Source: Acetofilamentum sp. (lineage in GTDB: Bacteria; Bacteroidota; Bacteroidia; Bacteroidales; DYOH01). From it: a stretch of 64,000 bases of DNA. The stretch is from positions 44,654-108,653 of the forward strand of contig DYOH01000001.1 in the NCBI GenBank assembly GCA_020720625.1, written 5' to 3'. The notes below the pieces were generated by a model that did no database searches, had not been told where the DNA came from, and worked only from the letters and a program-made list of their open reading frames with translations. A program made the translations under genes and the position numbers. Positions 1 through 11,027 of the stretch are shown here, piece after piece (position 1 is the first letter of the stretch; each line of letters opens with the position of its first letter).

Positions 1-8
1 AAACAACC

Positions 9-1298
9 GTGGAAATCAGCATGAAAAATGCCAATAATATGATTATTCCAGCATTGGTTACCATTACACCAATTCTTATTAAACGCGAAGTAAATCTTGT
101 TCTTACAATAAAAGACCTAAGCACCGAAATTAAAGCCATGGAGGAAAAAAAGAAACTCGAAGAACAATTACGCCATGCCCAAAAAATGGAAACTATTGGA
201 ACTTTGGCCGGTGGAATTGCGCACGATTTTAATAATATACTTACTCCTATACTCGGATATACACAAATGGCCATGTCTGATTTGCCAGACCAAAGTCCAT
301 TGCTCGAAGATTTGCAGCATGTTTATAAAGCTGCCGGCAGAGCACGCGATTTGGTAAAACAAATCCTCACTTTTAGCCGTAGATTAGAAACAGAAAAGCT
401 CGTAATTTTTGCACATTTAATTATTAATGAGGTTGTGGGATTAATTACCGCTACAATACCAACCAATATAAGAATTAATAAAAAGATACACGCCAAAAAC
501 GACCAGGTTTTTATTGCCCCTACACAGCTGCATCAGGTAATTATGAATATTTGTACCAATGCCTACCAGGCAATGAAAGAGGATGGAGGCGTGCTTACCA
601 TTGAACTCGATGTATTAGACCAACTCTCCATCGAAGAAACAAGTTCAACCGGTTTGGCAAGTGGCCAATACGTTAGAATGAAAATTGGAGATACCGGAAA
701 GGGAATAGACCCATCCATTATGAGCAGAATATTTGAACCATTTTTTACAACCAAATCAGTAGGAGAGGGCACAGGGCTTGGATTGTCTGTTGCTCACGGA
801 ATAATAAAAGACTCAAATGGTTCTATTCAAGTAAAAAGCACAATCAATTTTGGAACAGAATTTACTGTCTATTTGCCCAAAAGCAAAGAGGAAACAACCG
901 AGATTAAGACTTCGAAATCTGGATTTGATGCAAAAAAATACAAGGCTATTTTAGTCGACGATGATAATGATGTATTATCGCTACTTAAGAAGGTGATGCT
1001 CTCCATGGGATTTTATGTGAGCGATTTCATCAAGTCCGAAAATGCACGTCAATTTATTCAGAAGGATATACACTCGTTTGATTTGCTTATAACCGATCAG
1101 ATAATGCCCGATGTACAAGGAATTGACCTTGTAAAATTGGCTAAGGAGCTTAAACCCGGAATAAAAACAATACTTATCACCGGATACAGCGCCGGTTTAA
1201 CCGACGAAAATGCAAAGAAAAGCGGAGTTGACAAATTTTTATTAAAACCAATAATTATTGATAATTTTGCTGAAACCTTAGCGCAAATATTTAGTTAA
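9..1298 (+). CDS. Hybrid histidine kinase (HisKA-HATPase-REC), 5' end probably truncated by window edge
   Basis: GGIAHDFNNILTPILGY H-box, GDTGKGID and GEGTGLGLSVAHGI HATPase motifs, C-terminal receiver (ILVDDDND...LLITDQIMP...LLKP). N-terminus looks like a PAS tail and the frame stays open to the window edge. Confidence 0.9.
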   Translation: MEISMKNANNMIIPALVTITPILIKREVNLVLTIKDLSTEIKAMEEKKKLEEQLRHAQKMETIGTLAGGIAHDFNNILTPILGYTQMAMSDLPDQSPLLEDLQHVYKAAGRARDLVKQILTFSRRLETEKLVIFAHLIINEVVGLITATIPTNIRINKKIHAKNDQVFIAPTQLHQVIMNICTNAYQAMKEDGGVLTIELDVLDQLSIEETSSTGLASGQYVRMKIGDTGKGIDPSIMSRIFEPFFTTKSVGEGTGLGLSVAHGIIKDSNGSIQVKSTINFGTEFTVYLPKSKEETTEIKTSKSGFDAKKYKAILVDDDNDVLSLLKKVMLSMGFYVSDFIKSENARQFIQKDIHSFDLLITDQIMPDVQGIDLVKLAKELKPGIKTILITGYSAGLTDENAKKSGVDKFLLKPIIIDNFAETLAQIFS

Positions 1299-1303
1299 AT
1301 ATT

Positions 1304-1669
1304 ATGAGTAAAATATTAATCGTCGACGACGACCTGGAGATTTCGGGCTTACTTTTGAAACTGCTTAGCAGGAAAAATTATGAGGTGTTTATTGCTTCAT
1401 CGGGAGCCGATGCCATACAAATTTTTAACTCCAATCAAATTGATTTAATTGTAACAGACATTGTAATGCCCGAAATCGGTGGCCTGGAAGTAATTCGCAT
1501 TGTAAGAGGAATAAATGAGTCGCTGCCCATAATTGCAATGTCGGGGGGCGCACTAATAAATTCGGGAACTTATTTAACTATGGCAAAGCAATTAGGGGCA
1601 AAATATGCTTTTCAGAAACCCTTTGATTTGAACGAGTTTTCGCTTGCAGTGCAAAGTTTGATAGGATAA
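1304..1669 (+). CDS. Response regulator, single receiver domain
   Basis: ILIVDDDLEI...DLIVTDIVMPE...AFQKPFD, 121 aa; 5 bp after the upstream kinase. Confidence 0.92.
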   Translation: MSKILIVDDDLEISGLLLKLLSRKNYEVFIASSGADAIQIFNSNQIDLIVTDIVMPEIGGLEVIRIVRGINESLPIIAMSGGALINSGTYLTMAKQLGAKYAFQKPFDLNEFSLAVQSLIG

Positions 1670-1685
1670 GCTAAGTGGGCAAATA

Positions 1686-3974
1686 TTAACTAAGTAGCTC
1701 AATTTTATTTTCTAATTCTATAATTCCGGTATTTACGGCAGCAATCAAATTACTCAGATATTCCGGATAGCTATCGGGTTCTTCTGATTCCTTTGCTTTT
1801 AACTCAAGGGTTTTCATTTCTGTGGCCATTTCGTTCATACCCACAATGGTAAGCGATGATTTTGTTTTATGTGCTATTTCGCTAAGCTGCTTATAATCTT
1901 TGTTTTGCAATGCAGTTTCCAATTCTTTTATGTAGATAGGAATTTGCTCTTTAAAAAGAATTACCATTTCTTTTATAATTTTTATATTACCCCCCGACAT
2001 GGTTTGCAGGTAGCTAAGATTGGTTATAGAGACTTGGTTTTTTGTGCTATTTATCATATTACTATTATCATCACTTTTATAGTTTGAAAGGATTGCCGAA
2101 ATAAGTTCCTCCTCGGAAAATGGTTTTGAAACAAATTTATTCATTCCCACGGCAAAAGATTTATCGATTTCCGCTTTTGTTGCAGCGGCGGTTAAGGCAA
2201 TAATTAATGTGTCTTTATTTTCCGGCGAATATTCTCTAATGTGTTTGGCAACTTCAAATCCATCCTTCACGGGCATGTGCAAATCCAGCAGAATAGCGTT
2301 AAATTTTAGCGAATCGGAGGCCACAATTGCTTCGCCGCCATCGTTGGCGACTGTAAGCTTAACTTTATATTTTTTTAATATCTCTTTGGCCACTAGTTGG
2401 TTTAGTTTGTTGTCTTCGGCCAATAATATATTCATTTGTTGCATTTGATTGAGCAAGCTTTCGGTTAATATAAATTCATTTTTTTCAATCACAGGTTCAT
2501 CAGATAGCTCAAAAGGTAATTCAATGGTAAAAACCGATCCGGCATCAACTTTGCTTTTCAGGTATATTTTGCCTTTCTGCAATTCTACCAGTTGTTTCGA
2601 TATAGATAAGCCTAGTCCGGTTCCACCATATTTTCGGGTGGTTTCGGTACTTTCTTGCTGAAAACTTTCAAATATGGTTTGCTGTTTTTCGGGTTTAATA
2701 CCTATACCGGTATCACTAATAATGAACTGAAGCAAGGTATAATCTGTTTCGGCATAGCTAGAAATTACATCTAAACTTACGCTTCCTTTTTCAGTAAATT
2801 TAATTCCATTTCCAATAATATTTAACAAAATCTGATTCAAACGAATAGGATCTCCCAGCAAATGATTATTCACATTGTCATGTATCAGGTATTTTAGTTT
2901 AAGGCCTTTTTTATCGGCGCTGTATTTTAAAGTATTAAAAACCTGTTTCACAATTTTGTTTAGTTGGAAAGGAATATGCTCAATTTGAATATTCCCGCTT
3001 TGAATCTTCGAAAAATCGAGAATATCGTTTATGATAACCAATAGATTTTCGGCAGATACTTTGATATTTTTCAAGTATTTTAATTGCTCAACTGTTAAGT
3101 TGCTATCCATTAGTATATTGGTCATTCCTAAAATCGCATTCATCGGAGTTCTTATTTCATGACTCATGTTGGCCACAAACTGTTCTTTAATTTTAACCAG
3201 CTCTAAGGCTTCTTCTTTGGCAGAAACCAATTCGTTATTTTGTATTTCGATATGCTCGAGCAAATTATTTACATCTGTGGCTAATTTACCCACTTCGTCG
3301 TTAGTCTCAATTAATGCTCTTAATTTAAAATTGTTGTCGTTTTTTACTTTACTAACAAGTGTTTGAAGGTTTAGCAATGGACTTGTTATAAATCCCTGAA
3401 GCTTAAGAGTTAATAAGAATGCAATTAACGAACTGCTAAATATTACAATGAGAATAATTTTGATGTATTGCCAGAGTCTTATTTTTATTGGCAAATGCGA
3501 TTGTATATAAATTGCTCCAATAATATCTTCAGAGAAATGATTAATATCGCGAAATTTAATCGATTGAAATACGTTTATTGTATTTCCGTCTACCCAACTG
3601 GTATCAATGTTTCTTACTGTGAAATCAAAATTTTTGATATTGTTTTCTTCTATTGCATAATCGGCAAAGAACTTAAATTTATTGTATTCAGCGTTAATAC
3701 TAAAAATGGTAACATTTTTTATTACAGGGCTATTTTTTATAGAAGAGAGATAGGCTTGTGCATTAAAAATGTCTTCAAAAAATATGACCGCCGAGTTACT
3801 TTCTCCAAACACTTTTGCAAAAACGCTCAATTCCGAAATCTGATTTTTTATAAAATTACGATAATCTATGGTGAGAAAAGCAAATGTGGCAGTGATAAGT
3901 GTGAAACCGCCAATAAAAGTAATTAGCAGAATTATTTTTAGTCTGATGGATAAATCTTTAAAAAGCTTTTTCAT
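1686..3974 (-). CDS. Hybrid sensor kinase: CHASE8-like periplasmic region, HAMP, HisKA, HATPase, REC, Hpt
   Basis: FVANMSHEIRTPMNAILGMTN, GGTGLGLSISKQLV, receiver ILLAEDNKLNQ...AILLDLHMPVKDG, C-terminal Hpt (IAHKTKSSLTIVGM). N-terminal region resembles the YfiN-type CHASE8 domain. Confidence 0.92.
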   Translation of the reverse strand: MKKLFKDLSIRLKIILLITFIGGFTLITATFAFLTIDYRNFIKNQISELSVFAKVFGESNSAVIFFEDIFNAQAYLSSIKNSPVIKNVTIFSINAEYNKFKFFADYAIEENNIKNFDFTVRNIDTSWVDGNTINVFQSIKFRDINHFSEDIIGAIYIQSHLPIKIRLWQYIKIILIVIFSSSLIAFLLTLKLQGFITSPLLNLQTLVSKVKNDNNFKLRALIETNDEVGKLATDVNNLLEHIEIQNNELVSAKEEALELVKIKEQFVANMSHEIRTPMNAILGMTNILMDSNLTVEQLKYLKNIKVSAENLLVIINDILDFSKIQSGNIQIEHIPFQLNKIVKQVFNTLKYSADKKGLKLKYLIHDNVNNHLLGDPIRLNQILLNIIGNGIKFTEKGSVSLDVISSYAETDYTLLQFIISDTGIGIKPEKQQTIFESFQQESTETTRKYGGTGLGLSISKQLVELQKGKIYLKSKVDAGSVFTIELPFELSDEPVIEKNEFILTESLLNQMQQMNILLAEDNKLNQLVAKEILKKYKVKLTVANDGGEAIVASDSLKFNAILLDLHMPVKDGFEVAKHIREYSPENKDTLIIALTAAATKAEIDKSFAVGMNKFVSKPFSEEELISAILSNYKSDDNSNMINSTKNQVSITNLSYLQTMSGGNIKIIKEMVILFKEQIPIYIKELETALQNKDYKQLSEIAHKTKSSLTIVGMNEMATEMKTLELKAKESEEPDSYPEYLSNLIAAVNTGIIELENKIELLS

Positions 3975-4095
3975 CCGTATATCATTTTTTGTTGAAGCAA
4001 ATTTGAAATGCCATGCAATTATTTTTTTATAGTTATTCCCTTTTATTCAGGCACATATTTCTACTTTCTGAAATCATTTAATTTTCATCCTTTTC

Positions 4096-4638
4096 TTATT
4101 TATTTGTTGAAATAACTTTTGCTACCGATAGTAGTCTGCTATCAATGATTAAGCCATTTTCGCGAGCCTGCACATAGTTTATTTCAAATTTTTTATCTGT
4201 CGCATTCTCGTTAAAGTTAATAATTCCTCCATTCTCGCAAAAATTTTTGATATTATTACCAATAGTAAGTATGGGGTGATTTTGGCTAATTTTTAAGACT
4301 TGAGCAATTATTTCAGCATCTAAGGTATTAATAAAAACGATGTTGCAACTTAGAATTTCCTCAGGTTTTTTTATATTTGTGATTATCCAATTATTGGGAA
4401 CTTTGCTTCGGGCTTCAAGCATTTGTTTTAGTACATCTCCAAAAATATCTTCTCCTATAATTCCCATCACAACATTTTGATTTTGTACTTGATTTGGCCA
4501 TACTATAAATTTGGTGAAATTTATGATGTAACCAGCTTTAACCTGCTCATTGGTAAAAGTTTGCGCTCTGGCATTTTCTGCCAAGGCGCAAAAAATGAAG
4601 ATAAGAAATACCAAATATATTTTATTCAATTTTTTCAC
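4096..4638 (-). CDS. YfiR family (DUF4154) periplasmic protein
   Basis: Signal peptide, then QVKAGYIINFTKFIVWPN and the spaced motifs GIIGED...VFINTLD...ILTIGNN, characteristic of YfiR/DUF4154. Confidence 0.88.
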   Translation of the reverse strand: MKKLNKIYLVFLIFIFCALAENARAQTFTNEQVKAGYIINFTKFIVWPNQVQNQNVVMGIIGEDIFGDVLKQMLEARSKVPNNWIITNIKKPEEILSCNIVFINTLDAEIIAQVLKISQNHPILTIGNNIKNFCENGGIINFNENATDKKFEINYVQARENGLIIDSRLLSVAKVISTNK

Positions 4639-7091
4639 TTTCTGATATCAAAAATCTTGATGATTATAAAATAATATTTATTGTTGTTTTCCGCTGTGAG
4701 CAAATCCGGCTTAAATGTGGTTTGCAGTATAGAATTTTGGCAATCGCAGCCGTTTTTTTGCAGAAATTCATGTACCATCATCGATTTTGATTTTAGGGCA
4801 TTAATTTCCTTTATTCTATCTACTTCGGCATTAAACGAAATTGCCTCAATGCTTATGTATAAATATGGGTTTTCGTTAATTAGCTGTATTACATCAAACA
4901 ATAAATTAAAATATTCCGGTGAAACGCTTGTTTGATTTACATCAATTTTCATTTCGTATTGAAAAACAAGGGTATTTGTCGATTTAGTAGAATCTGCATC
5001 AATAAGCGATTGAATTTGATTTGCACCTGTAATATCTGTAATTCTTTGTGCACTGATGTTTTTAAATGCTTTTAAAGGTGGTGCCGTGAAAATGGTGTCT
5101 CCTTCAATTACTATGAAATGTTTTTTTGTGGCAAGGGAAGAATGATAGCTGTGCGAGTAAATTTCGGTTTTCTCGCTTTTCTCAAATAATTGATTAATGG
5201 TAGCTGTATCTGTATTAATGATGCTGTTTTCGATTAATAATAATAAATCGTTCAATTGCGATTCTGCTCCAATAGTACCATTGCTCTCTTCTGTTTCTTG
5301 ATTTAATGATTGTTTTACATAGCTGTTTATGGAATCTATTTTGCCACTTACGTCATAAAACAGATTTTGCATTTCGCTTAAGTATCCTGTGATGGAATCG
5401 TTGGCCAATTTTCCTAAATCGTAGAAATTGTTTTTTACCGTAATTTCGGCTGCTTCTAATTGAGTACTGTCTGTAAATGGTTGTAAGCTTATGCTTTGAA
5501 ATATTTGATAGAAATATTCCTGTTTAGGAACTTCAATGGTAATTTTTTGCGGTTTATATCCTTCGGCTTCAAAGAGTAAATCATATACCTTTCCGGGCTC
5601 AAATATGATAAAATATTTTCCAAGTGCTTTTTGCGATGTAAAACTGTATTTTATTTTCTCCTTTGTAGATGTTTCAATTACAGATAGCTTTAGGTTTACA
5701 GGTTTTGGCGGATTGCCTGCCTGAAAAGTGCCGTTGAGTAGCGTTAGTGGAATGCTCTCATTTAGTTTTACGCTATATAAATCGTGCAGACGAATATTTC
5801 TTTTCTGATTACTTGAGTAGAATGCCAGGTTATTGGTGGTTGATGTTGTAAATGAGCGGTTGTTACCAACAGTATTTATTGCGAATCCTATGTTTTGTGC
5901 ATTTCCGGTTTTGTTTTTTACCATCGGGCTCATAAAAATATCGAATCCGCCCATACTTTGGTACGACGATGAGCTAAAATAAAGCATCATGTTTTTGCGG
6001 TTAAAAAATGGATCAATTTCGTCGAGGGCTGTATTTATTACTTCCAGATTTACAATAGAATCCCATGTTCCGTTATGTTTTTGGTCTATTTTATATATAT
6101 CATACCCTCCTTTGCCGCCGGCTCTGGAGCTGCTGAAATATATTTCTTTATTGTTTTTTCCAAAAGAAATTCTTCCGTCGCCTTTTTGTAAAAAACTATA
6201 ATTAAGTGGTTGTAGCTCAATTACTTTGTCTCCACTAATTTTGCATAGATATACAGAACTTTCATTGGGTGTGTCTTTATAAATGAGCAAATTTTCCTGC
6301 TCAAAATCCATTCCTGCAATTCTAATATTTTGTACATTTTGCATAAAACTATTCGGAAACTCCAGAATTTTAGATTTTGTCCAGATTCCAAATTCATTCC
6401 TGCTCAGCATTATTTGGTTTCGGTTTTTCTTTAGGGAATCTTTTTCGAAATATAGAATAGTGCCATCAAAATTTACTACAACATTAATTTCGTCGTGGGC
6501 TTCGTTATTTATATTGCCTCTTAGACCACTTATTTCCGAGTATATTGTATCTTTTATTATTGACTGAGCATTTAAGGATGCATTTATCATCATTTTTGTA
6601 TAGCCATAGAACTCGTCTTTGTTGCTAACCTTTTCAAGGTATTTATTAAAGTAATATATTGCTTTAGCAAATTGATAATCTAAATAATATAGCCTGCCTA
6701 AATCTTTATATATAATGGTAGGAGTATTGGAATATCCCGACTCCAGAACGTATTCAATATAGGGTAGGGCGGTTTGCGGATCGCCATTTTTTTCGAGATG
6801 ACATACAGCAATCAGATACTTTACATAAACTTGCTCTATATTAATAAATTGAGAATCAATAAAGAACTGAAAGTTTTCGGAATTTTTCAAAAATTGAGGG
6901 GCTTTTAAAGAATCGAGTTCATATAAAATAGCCAAAGCTTTATCATAGTTTTCTTCGTAAATATAGTCAAGGCTTCTGTAAAAGTTTTTTTCATAAAGCT
7001 TTTTGTCAACCTGTTGAGCGTTTAAAAGCGTTTGGGTAAACAAAAATAGTAATAAAGTAAGCAGCTGAAAAAGATTTTTATTTGGTCCCAT
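4635..7091 (-). CDS. PD40/TolB-like beta-propeller envelope protein with TPR-like N-terminus and degenerate OmpA-like C-terminus
   Basis: GDGRISFGKNNKEIYFSSSRAGGKGGYDIYKI and LYFSSSSYQSMGGFDIFMSP PD40 motifs; signal peptide; 4-bp overlap with the YfiR gene. Confidence 0.8.
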   Translation of the reverse strand: MGPNKNLFQLLTLLLFLFTQTLLNAQQVDKKLYEKNFYRSLDYIYEENYDKALAILYELDSLKAPQFLKNSENFQFFIDSQFINIEQVYVKYLIAVCHLEKNGDPQTALPYIEYVLESGYSNTPTIIYKDLGRLYYLDYQFAKAIYYFNKYLEKVSNKDEFYGYTKMMINASLNAQSIIKDTIYSEISGLRGNINNEAHDEINVVVNFDGTILYFEKDSLKKNRNQIMLSRNEFGIWTKSKILEFPNSFMQNVQNIRIAGMDFEQENLLIYKDTPNESSVYLCKISGDKVIELQPLNYSFLQKGDGRISFGKNNKEIYFSSSRAGGKGGYDIYKIDQKHNGTWDSIVNLEVINTALDEIDPFFNRKNMMLYFSSSSYQSMGGFDIFMSPMVKNKTGNAQNIGFAINTVGNNRSFTTSTTNNLAFYSSNQKRNIRLHDLYSVKLNESIPLTLLNGTFQAGNPPKPVNLKLSVIETSTKEKIKYSFTSQKALGKYFIIFEPGKVYDLLFEAEGYKPQKITIEVPKQEYFYQIFQSISLQPFTDSTQLEAAEITVKNNFYDLGKLANDSITGYLSEMQNLFYDVSGKIDSINSYVKQSLNQETEESNGTIGAESQLNDLLLLIENSIINTDTATINQLFEKSEKTEIYSHSYHSSLATKKHFIVIEGDTIFTAPPLKAFKNISAQRITDITGANQIQSLIDADSTKSTNTLVFQYEMKIDVNQTSVSPEYFNLLFDVIQLINENPYLYISIEAISFNAEVDRIKEINALKSKSMMVHEFLQKNGCDCQNSILQTTFKPDLLTAENNNKYYFIIIKIFDIRK

Positions 7092-7093
7092 TT

Positions 7094-8176
7094 TTATTTT
7101 TTAGAATCTTCTTGTTTTAAGTTGGTTTTTAGAATTGTACTAATGATATTGTCGAAAAGTTTAAAAATAAACTCTACACTGTAACCTGCTAGAAATGCCA
7201 CTGCCAGAGGCGATAAATTGGCGATAAAACTTTGGCTTAATTCAGAGCGATCACCCCAGAATAATCCTACCATTAATCCCAGTAGTGCTCCCAAATTAAT
7301 TCGTAAAGTATAATTTATGCGTGATTCATGTGAGAATAGCATTTTTTCGATTTCGGTTGTAAGATTTCTGAGCACAAAAGCAAATCCGCCCAATAACCCA
7401 TATAGCAAAGGTAGAATATAAATATTGAGAATAAGGTTTGTATTGTTGGCCGATTGAAGCACATCCACCCGTTCCATATATGCTGGGTTTTGCCCAGGCA
7501 TCATCATCATGTCGCCGGAGGCAATACCTCCTTGTTCTATTTGTGTTTCTGGAGTGTCTTTTCTAAATCTGAGAAATTCAAGATTATGCAAGGATTCCAA
7601 TAATTTGATGCTACTATTTTTTTCGTTTTCGAGTTCTTCAAATTCGCTTTGCAGGATTCCAATTTGCAAACTTGTTCTTTTATTGGTCGATTTATCTATC
7701 AGGTTAAGATCGGAAACCTGAACCTCTATTTCCTTCATTCGAATGCTGGCTTTTTCAATGCTTTTGAGCAAAGTGGTGCCAATTACACTATAAATTTGCA
7801 AAATAAGCATTACAGCCATTGATAACAAGGCAAATGTTGTATAGAGTTTTACTGCGGAATGGGCAAGTGCAGGTTTAATTTTTTGTTTTATGAGTTTTTG
7901 CCATAGCGTAGGTGAGTTTATTGGTTGTTCGATGGTTGCTAAAAGGCTGTTGATGGTAACTGGATGAATCAATTTTACCATTTTTTGATAAGTATGCCAG
8001 AATTTAGCTTCCTCTTCGGGAGTCCATTTGTTTTCGCTGTTCAATTGTTTGGCTTTGGTCAGGATATTAATCTGATCTTCACTAATATCAATACCATGTT
8101 CTGCAATGTAGGAGAGTAAAAGCTGGGAATGTTGCACTGCTTCGCTTAAAAGCTGATTATTCACTGTGTTTGCCAT
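7094..8176 (-). CDS. Membrane protein of unknown function, multiple TM segments and coiled coil
   Basis: Start chosen at MANTVNN within ORF 7094..8203; TM segments such as LLSMAVMLILQIYSVIG and LYGLLGGFAFVLRNL; directly upstream of the PD40 gene on the same strand. Confidence 0.6.
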   Translation of the reverse strand: MANTVNNQLLSEAVQHSQLLLSYIAEHGIDISEDQINILTKAKQLNSENKWTPEEEAKFWHTYQKMVKLIHPVTINSLLATIEQPINSPTLWQKLIKQKIKPALAHSAVKLYTTFALLSMAVMLILQIYSVIGTTLLKSIEKASIRMKEIEVQVSDLNLIDKSTNKRTSLQIGILQSEFEELENEKNSSIKLLESLHNLEFLRFRKDTPETQIEQGGIASGDMMMMPGQNPAYMERVDVLQSANNTNLILNIYILPLLYGLLGGFAFVLRNLTTEIEKMLFSHESRINYTLRINLGALLGLMVGLFWGDRSELSQSFIANLSPLAVAFLAGYSVEFIFKLFDNIISTILKTNLKQEDSKK

Positions 8177-8260
8177 CGGCCTTTGATTAAATAAAACAAT
8201 CACTACCCAGATGCACTAAGTAGCGTTGATAAGATATAATTTTTTTTGCGAATTTAAGCA

Positions 8261-8713
8261 TTATTTTATGAGAATTTGAAATTTTTTCAGCTCATTAAAT
8301 TCTACCAAGCCATTATCTTCGTATGATATTACTTGTACTTCCCACCATCCGGGTTTTAAATCGCTAATTTTGGATTCTATAGAAACATAATATTTTCCAT
8401 CCCTAATAGTTGATTTTGCAATCCCTTTTATGCTTTGAACAAAAAATCTTTTGGTGCTGGCATACCTGTACCATTGAAACTCAAATTCGGGCAATTTATT
8501 TTGATTAAATTGACTAAAATCGTTTTTTTCAAAGAAAAGCACTAAGGCAAGGGTATCTGGTTTTGCAATACCATTTCTGAAGGCTGTTGGTAAAAATATG
8601 TTTTGATCGTCGGCTTTCCATACTACGTGCGCGGGTTTTAACAAACTGGATGGTTGCGCTGCCGTTACCAGATAGCATACTAAAATACTGAATACTAATA
8701 TAATCTTTTTCAT
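8261..8713 (-). CDS. Hypothetical secreted protein
   Basis: Signal peptide MKKIILVFSILVCYLVTAAQ; ORF of 150 aa. Confidence 0.6.
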   Translation of the reverse strand: MKKIILVFSILVCYLVTAAQPSSLLKPAHVVWKADDQNIFLPTAFRNGIAKPDTLALVLFFEKNDFSQFNQNKLPEFEFQWYRYASTKRFFVQSIKGIAKSTIRDGKYYVSIESKISDLKPGWWEVQVISYEDNGLVEFNELKKFQILIK

Positions 8714-8880
8714 GTGGCAATTTTTTTTCGTTTAATGCAATAGTATCTTATAAATTAAGCCGTTTACAAAAAAATATTTTTTTTATAGAATACGCTGACC
8801 CGTTTTGTAAAAAGTACTCTTGCGGATAATTTTTTGGTTTATCTTTATATTTAAATTTGCAAAATTCGTACCATATCACA

Positions 8881-10407
8881 TTATTCCCATTCAATTGTAG
8901 CCGGAGGCTTTGAACTGATGTCGTAAACTACTCTGTTTACACCTTTTACCCTATTTATAATTTGGTTCGAAATCCGGGCTAAAAACTCGTATGGTAAATG
9001 CGACCAATCTGCAGTCATTCCATCAGTAGAGTCCACGGCCCTGAGTGCCACAACTTTTTCGTAGGTTCTTTCATCGCCCATTACGCCAACAGATTGTATG
9101 GGGAGCAGAATAGCCCCAGCCTGCCATACTTTGTCGTACAAATTTTCGTCTTTTAGTCCTTGAATGTATATTGCATCAACTTCTTGTAGTAGTTGCACTT
9201 TTTCTGGGGTAATATCACCCAGTATTCTTATGGCCAATCCGGGTCCCGGAAACGGATGTCTATTTATCAGATTTAGTGGTATTCCAAGTTTTGCCCCAAC
9301 GCGGCGCACTTCGTCTTTAAACAAAAGGCGTAAAGGTTCAACAATTTTTAGTTTCATATACTCAGGTAATCCTCCCACATTGTGGTGCGATTTTATGGTT
9401 GCCGATGGCCCTTTTACCGAAACAGATTCAATTACATCGGGGTAAATAGTACCCTGTGCGAGCCATTTGGCATTTTCAATTTTATGCGATTCGGTATCAA
9501 AAACATCTATGAATGTTTTGCCAATGGCTTTTCTTTTTTCTTCCGGATTGGTAATATTGGCAAGCGCATTGTAAAATAAATCCTTTGCATCAACTCCAAT
9601 CACATTTAGCCCCATGCCTTTGTATGATTCCAAAACTTCGGGATATTCATTTTTTCGGAGCAATCCGTTGTCAACAAAAATACAGGTAAGATTTTCACCA
9701 ATGGCTTTTTGCAGCAAAACTGCGGCCACCGAACTGTCTACACCGCCCGAAAGGCCAAGTATCACTTTTTCGTTTCCAATTTTGTTTTGAAGCTCGGCAA
9801 TTGTAGATTCTATGAAAGAAGCAGGTGTCCAGTCGGGTTTGCATTGGCAAATATTGAGCACATAGTTCTCTAGCATTTTTTTTCCTTCGTTTGTATGATA
9901 TACCTCAGGATGAAACTGAATGCCATAGGTAGATTCGCCTTTTATTTTGTAAGCACCAATTTTTACATCTTTTGTGCTTGCAATTATCTCATAGTTATCT
10001 GGTATTTTAGCTATTGTATCTCCATGCGACATCCAAACCTGTGTGTTTAACTGAACCGAGTGAAACAATTCGTTCGACTGATCTACAAATTCAAGGTTTG
10101 CCCTTCCGTATTCGCGATGCGCCGAAGGTAGCACTTCGCCACCAAAATGATGCGCCAAATGTTGTGCACCATAACAAATACCCAAAAGTGGTTTCACTTT
10201 TTTGATATTTGATAAATCGGGCATTGGGGCTTCTTTATCGCGCACCGAGAAAGGACTCCCCGATAATATTACGCCTTTTGTAAATTCATCAACCTGAAAA
10301 TGATTATAGGGTTGTATTTCACAGTAAACATTTAGTTCTCTGATTTTTCGAGCAATAAGTTGCGTATATTGCGAACCAAAGTCGAGAATTAGAATTTTAT
10401 CGTGCAT
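8881..10407 (-). CDS. guaA: GMP synthase (glutamine-hydrolysing)
   Basis: [40 protein letters not shown]-terminal PPATIEWE. Confidence 0.98.
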   Translation of the reverse strand: MHDKILILDFGSQYTQLIARKIRELNVYCEIQPYNHFQVDEFTKGVILSGSPFSVRDKEAPMPDLSNIKKVKPLLGICYGAQHLAHHFGGEVLPSAHREYGRANLEFVDQSNELFHSVQLNTQVWMSHGDTIAKIPDNYEIIASTKDVKIGAYKIKGESTYGIQFHPEVYHTNEGKKMLENYVLNICQCKPDWTPASFIESTIAELQNKIGNEKVILGLSGGVDSSVAAVLLQKAIGENLTCIFVDNGLLRKNEYPEVLESYKGMGLNVIGVDAKDLFYNALANITNPEEKRKAIGKTFIDVFDTESHKIENAKWLAQGTIYPDVIESVSVKGPSATIKSHHNVGGLPEYMKLKIVEPLRLLFKDEVRRVGAKLGIPLNLINRHPFPGPGLAIRILGDITPEKVQLLQEVDAIYIQGLKDENLYDKVWQAGAILLPIQSVGVMGDERTYEKVVALRAVDSTDGMTADWSHLPYEFLARISNQIINRVKGVNRVVYDISSKPPATIEWE

Positions 10408-10408
10408 T

Positions 10409-11020
10409 TTATTTTATATCAATTTTTAAACATTCCATTCCTTCTATCTTAGCAAGCAGGCCATCTCCAATGGCAATGGGACCAACACCGGCAGGTGTTC
10501 CTGTAAAGATTAAATCACCAATTTTTAGAGTGTAAAATTTTGATAAATAGCTGATTAAATAGTCAATATCAAAAATCATATCGCCTGTGTTTCCTTTCTG
10601 AACATTTTTGCCATTAATATCAAGACTAAAATGAATATTTTTTATATCAGGAAATTTATTTTTTGGAAAAAAATCGCCGATAGGTGCCGAATAATCAAAA
10701 GCTTTGGCTATTTCCCAAGGCAAACCTTTCTTTTTTGCTTCGTTTTGCAAATCTCTGGCGGTAAAATCTATACCAATACCTATTTCGTTGTAATATCTGT
10801 GGGCAAACTGCGGTTCAATATTTTTTCCAATCCGATTAATTTTTATTACAATCTCGGTTTCGTAATGTATATCTTTCGAAAAATCGGGGTAAAAGAAAGT
10901 TGCACCATTTCTCAAAATTGCATTTTCGGCTTTAGCAAAAAACACGGGAGCTTCCGGAACGGGATTATTTAATTCTTTGGCATGATCTATATAATTTCGG
11001 CCAATACATAAAATTTTCAT
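10409..11020 (-). CDS. Fumarylacetoacetate hydrolase family protein
   Basis: [50 protein letters not shown]. Confidence 0.93.
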   Translation of the reverse strand: MKILCIGRNYIDHAKELNNPVPEAPVFFAKAENAILRNGATFFYPDFSKDIHYETEIVIKINRIGKNIEPQFAHRYYNEIGIGIDFTARDLQNEAKKKGLPWEIAKAFDYSAPIGDFFPKNKFPDIKNIHFSLDINGKNVQKGNTGDMIFDIDYLISYLSKFYTLKIGDLIFTGTPAGVGPIAIGDGLLAKIEGMECLKIDIK

Positions 11021-11027
11021 ATAATTA

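Noticed and set aside
3468-3926. 152-aa ORF antisense to the hybrid kinase
   Set aside because: Fully inside a well-supported kinase gene on the opposite strand, with no recognisable domain; shadow ORF.
10631-10972. 113-aa plus-strand ORF inside the FAA hydrolase gene
   Set aside because: Antisense to a conserved enzyme; no independent evidence.
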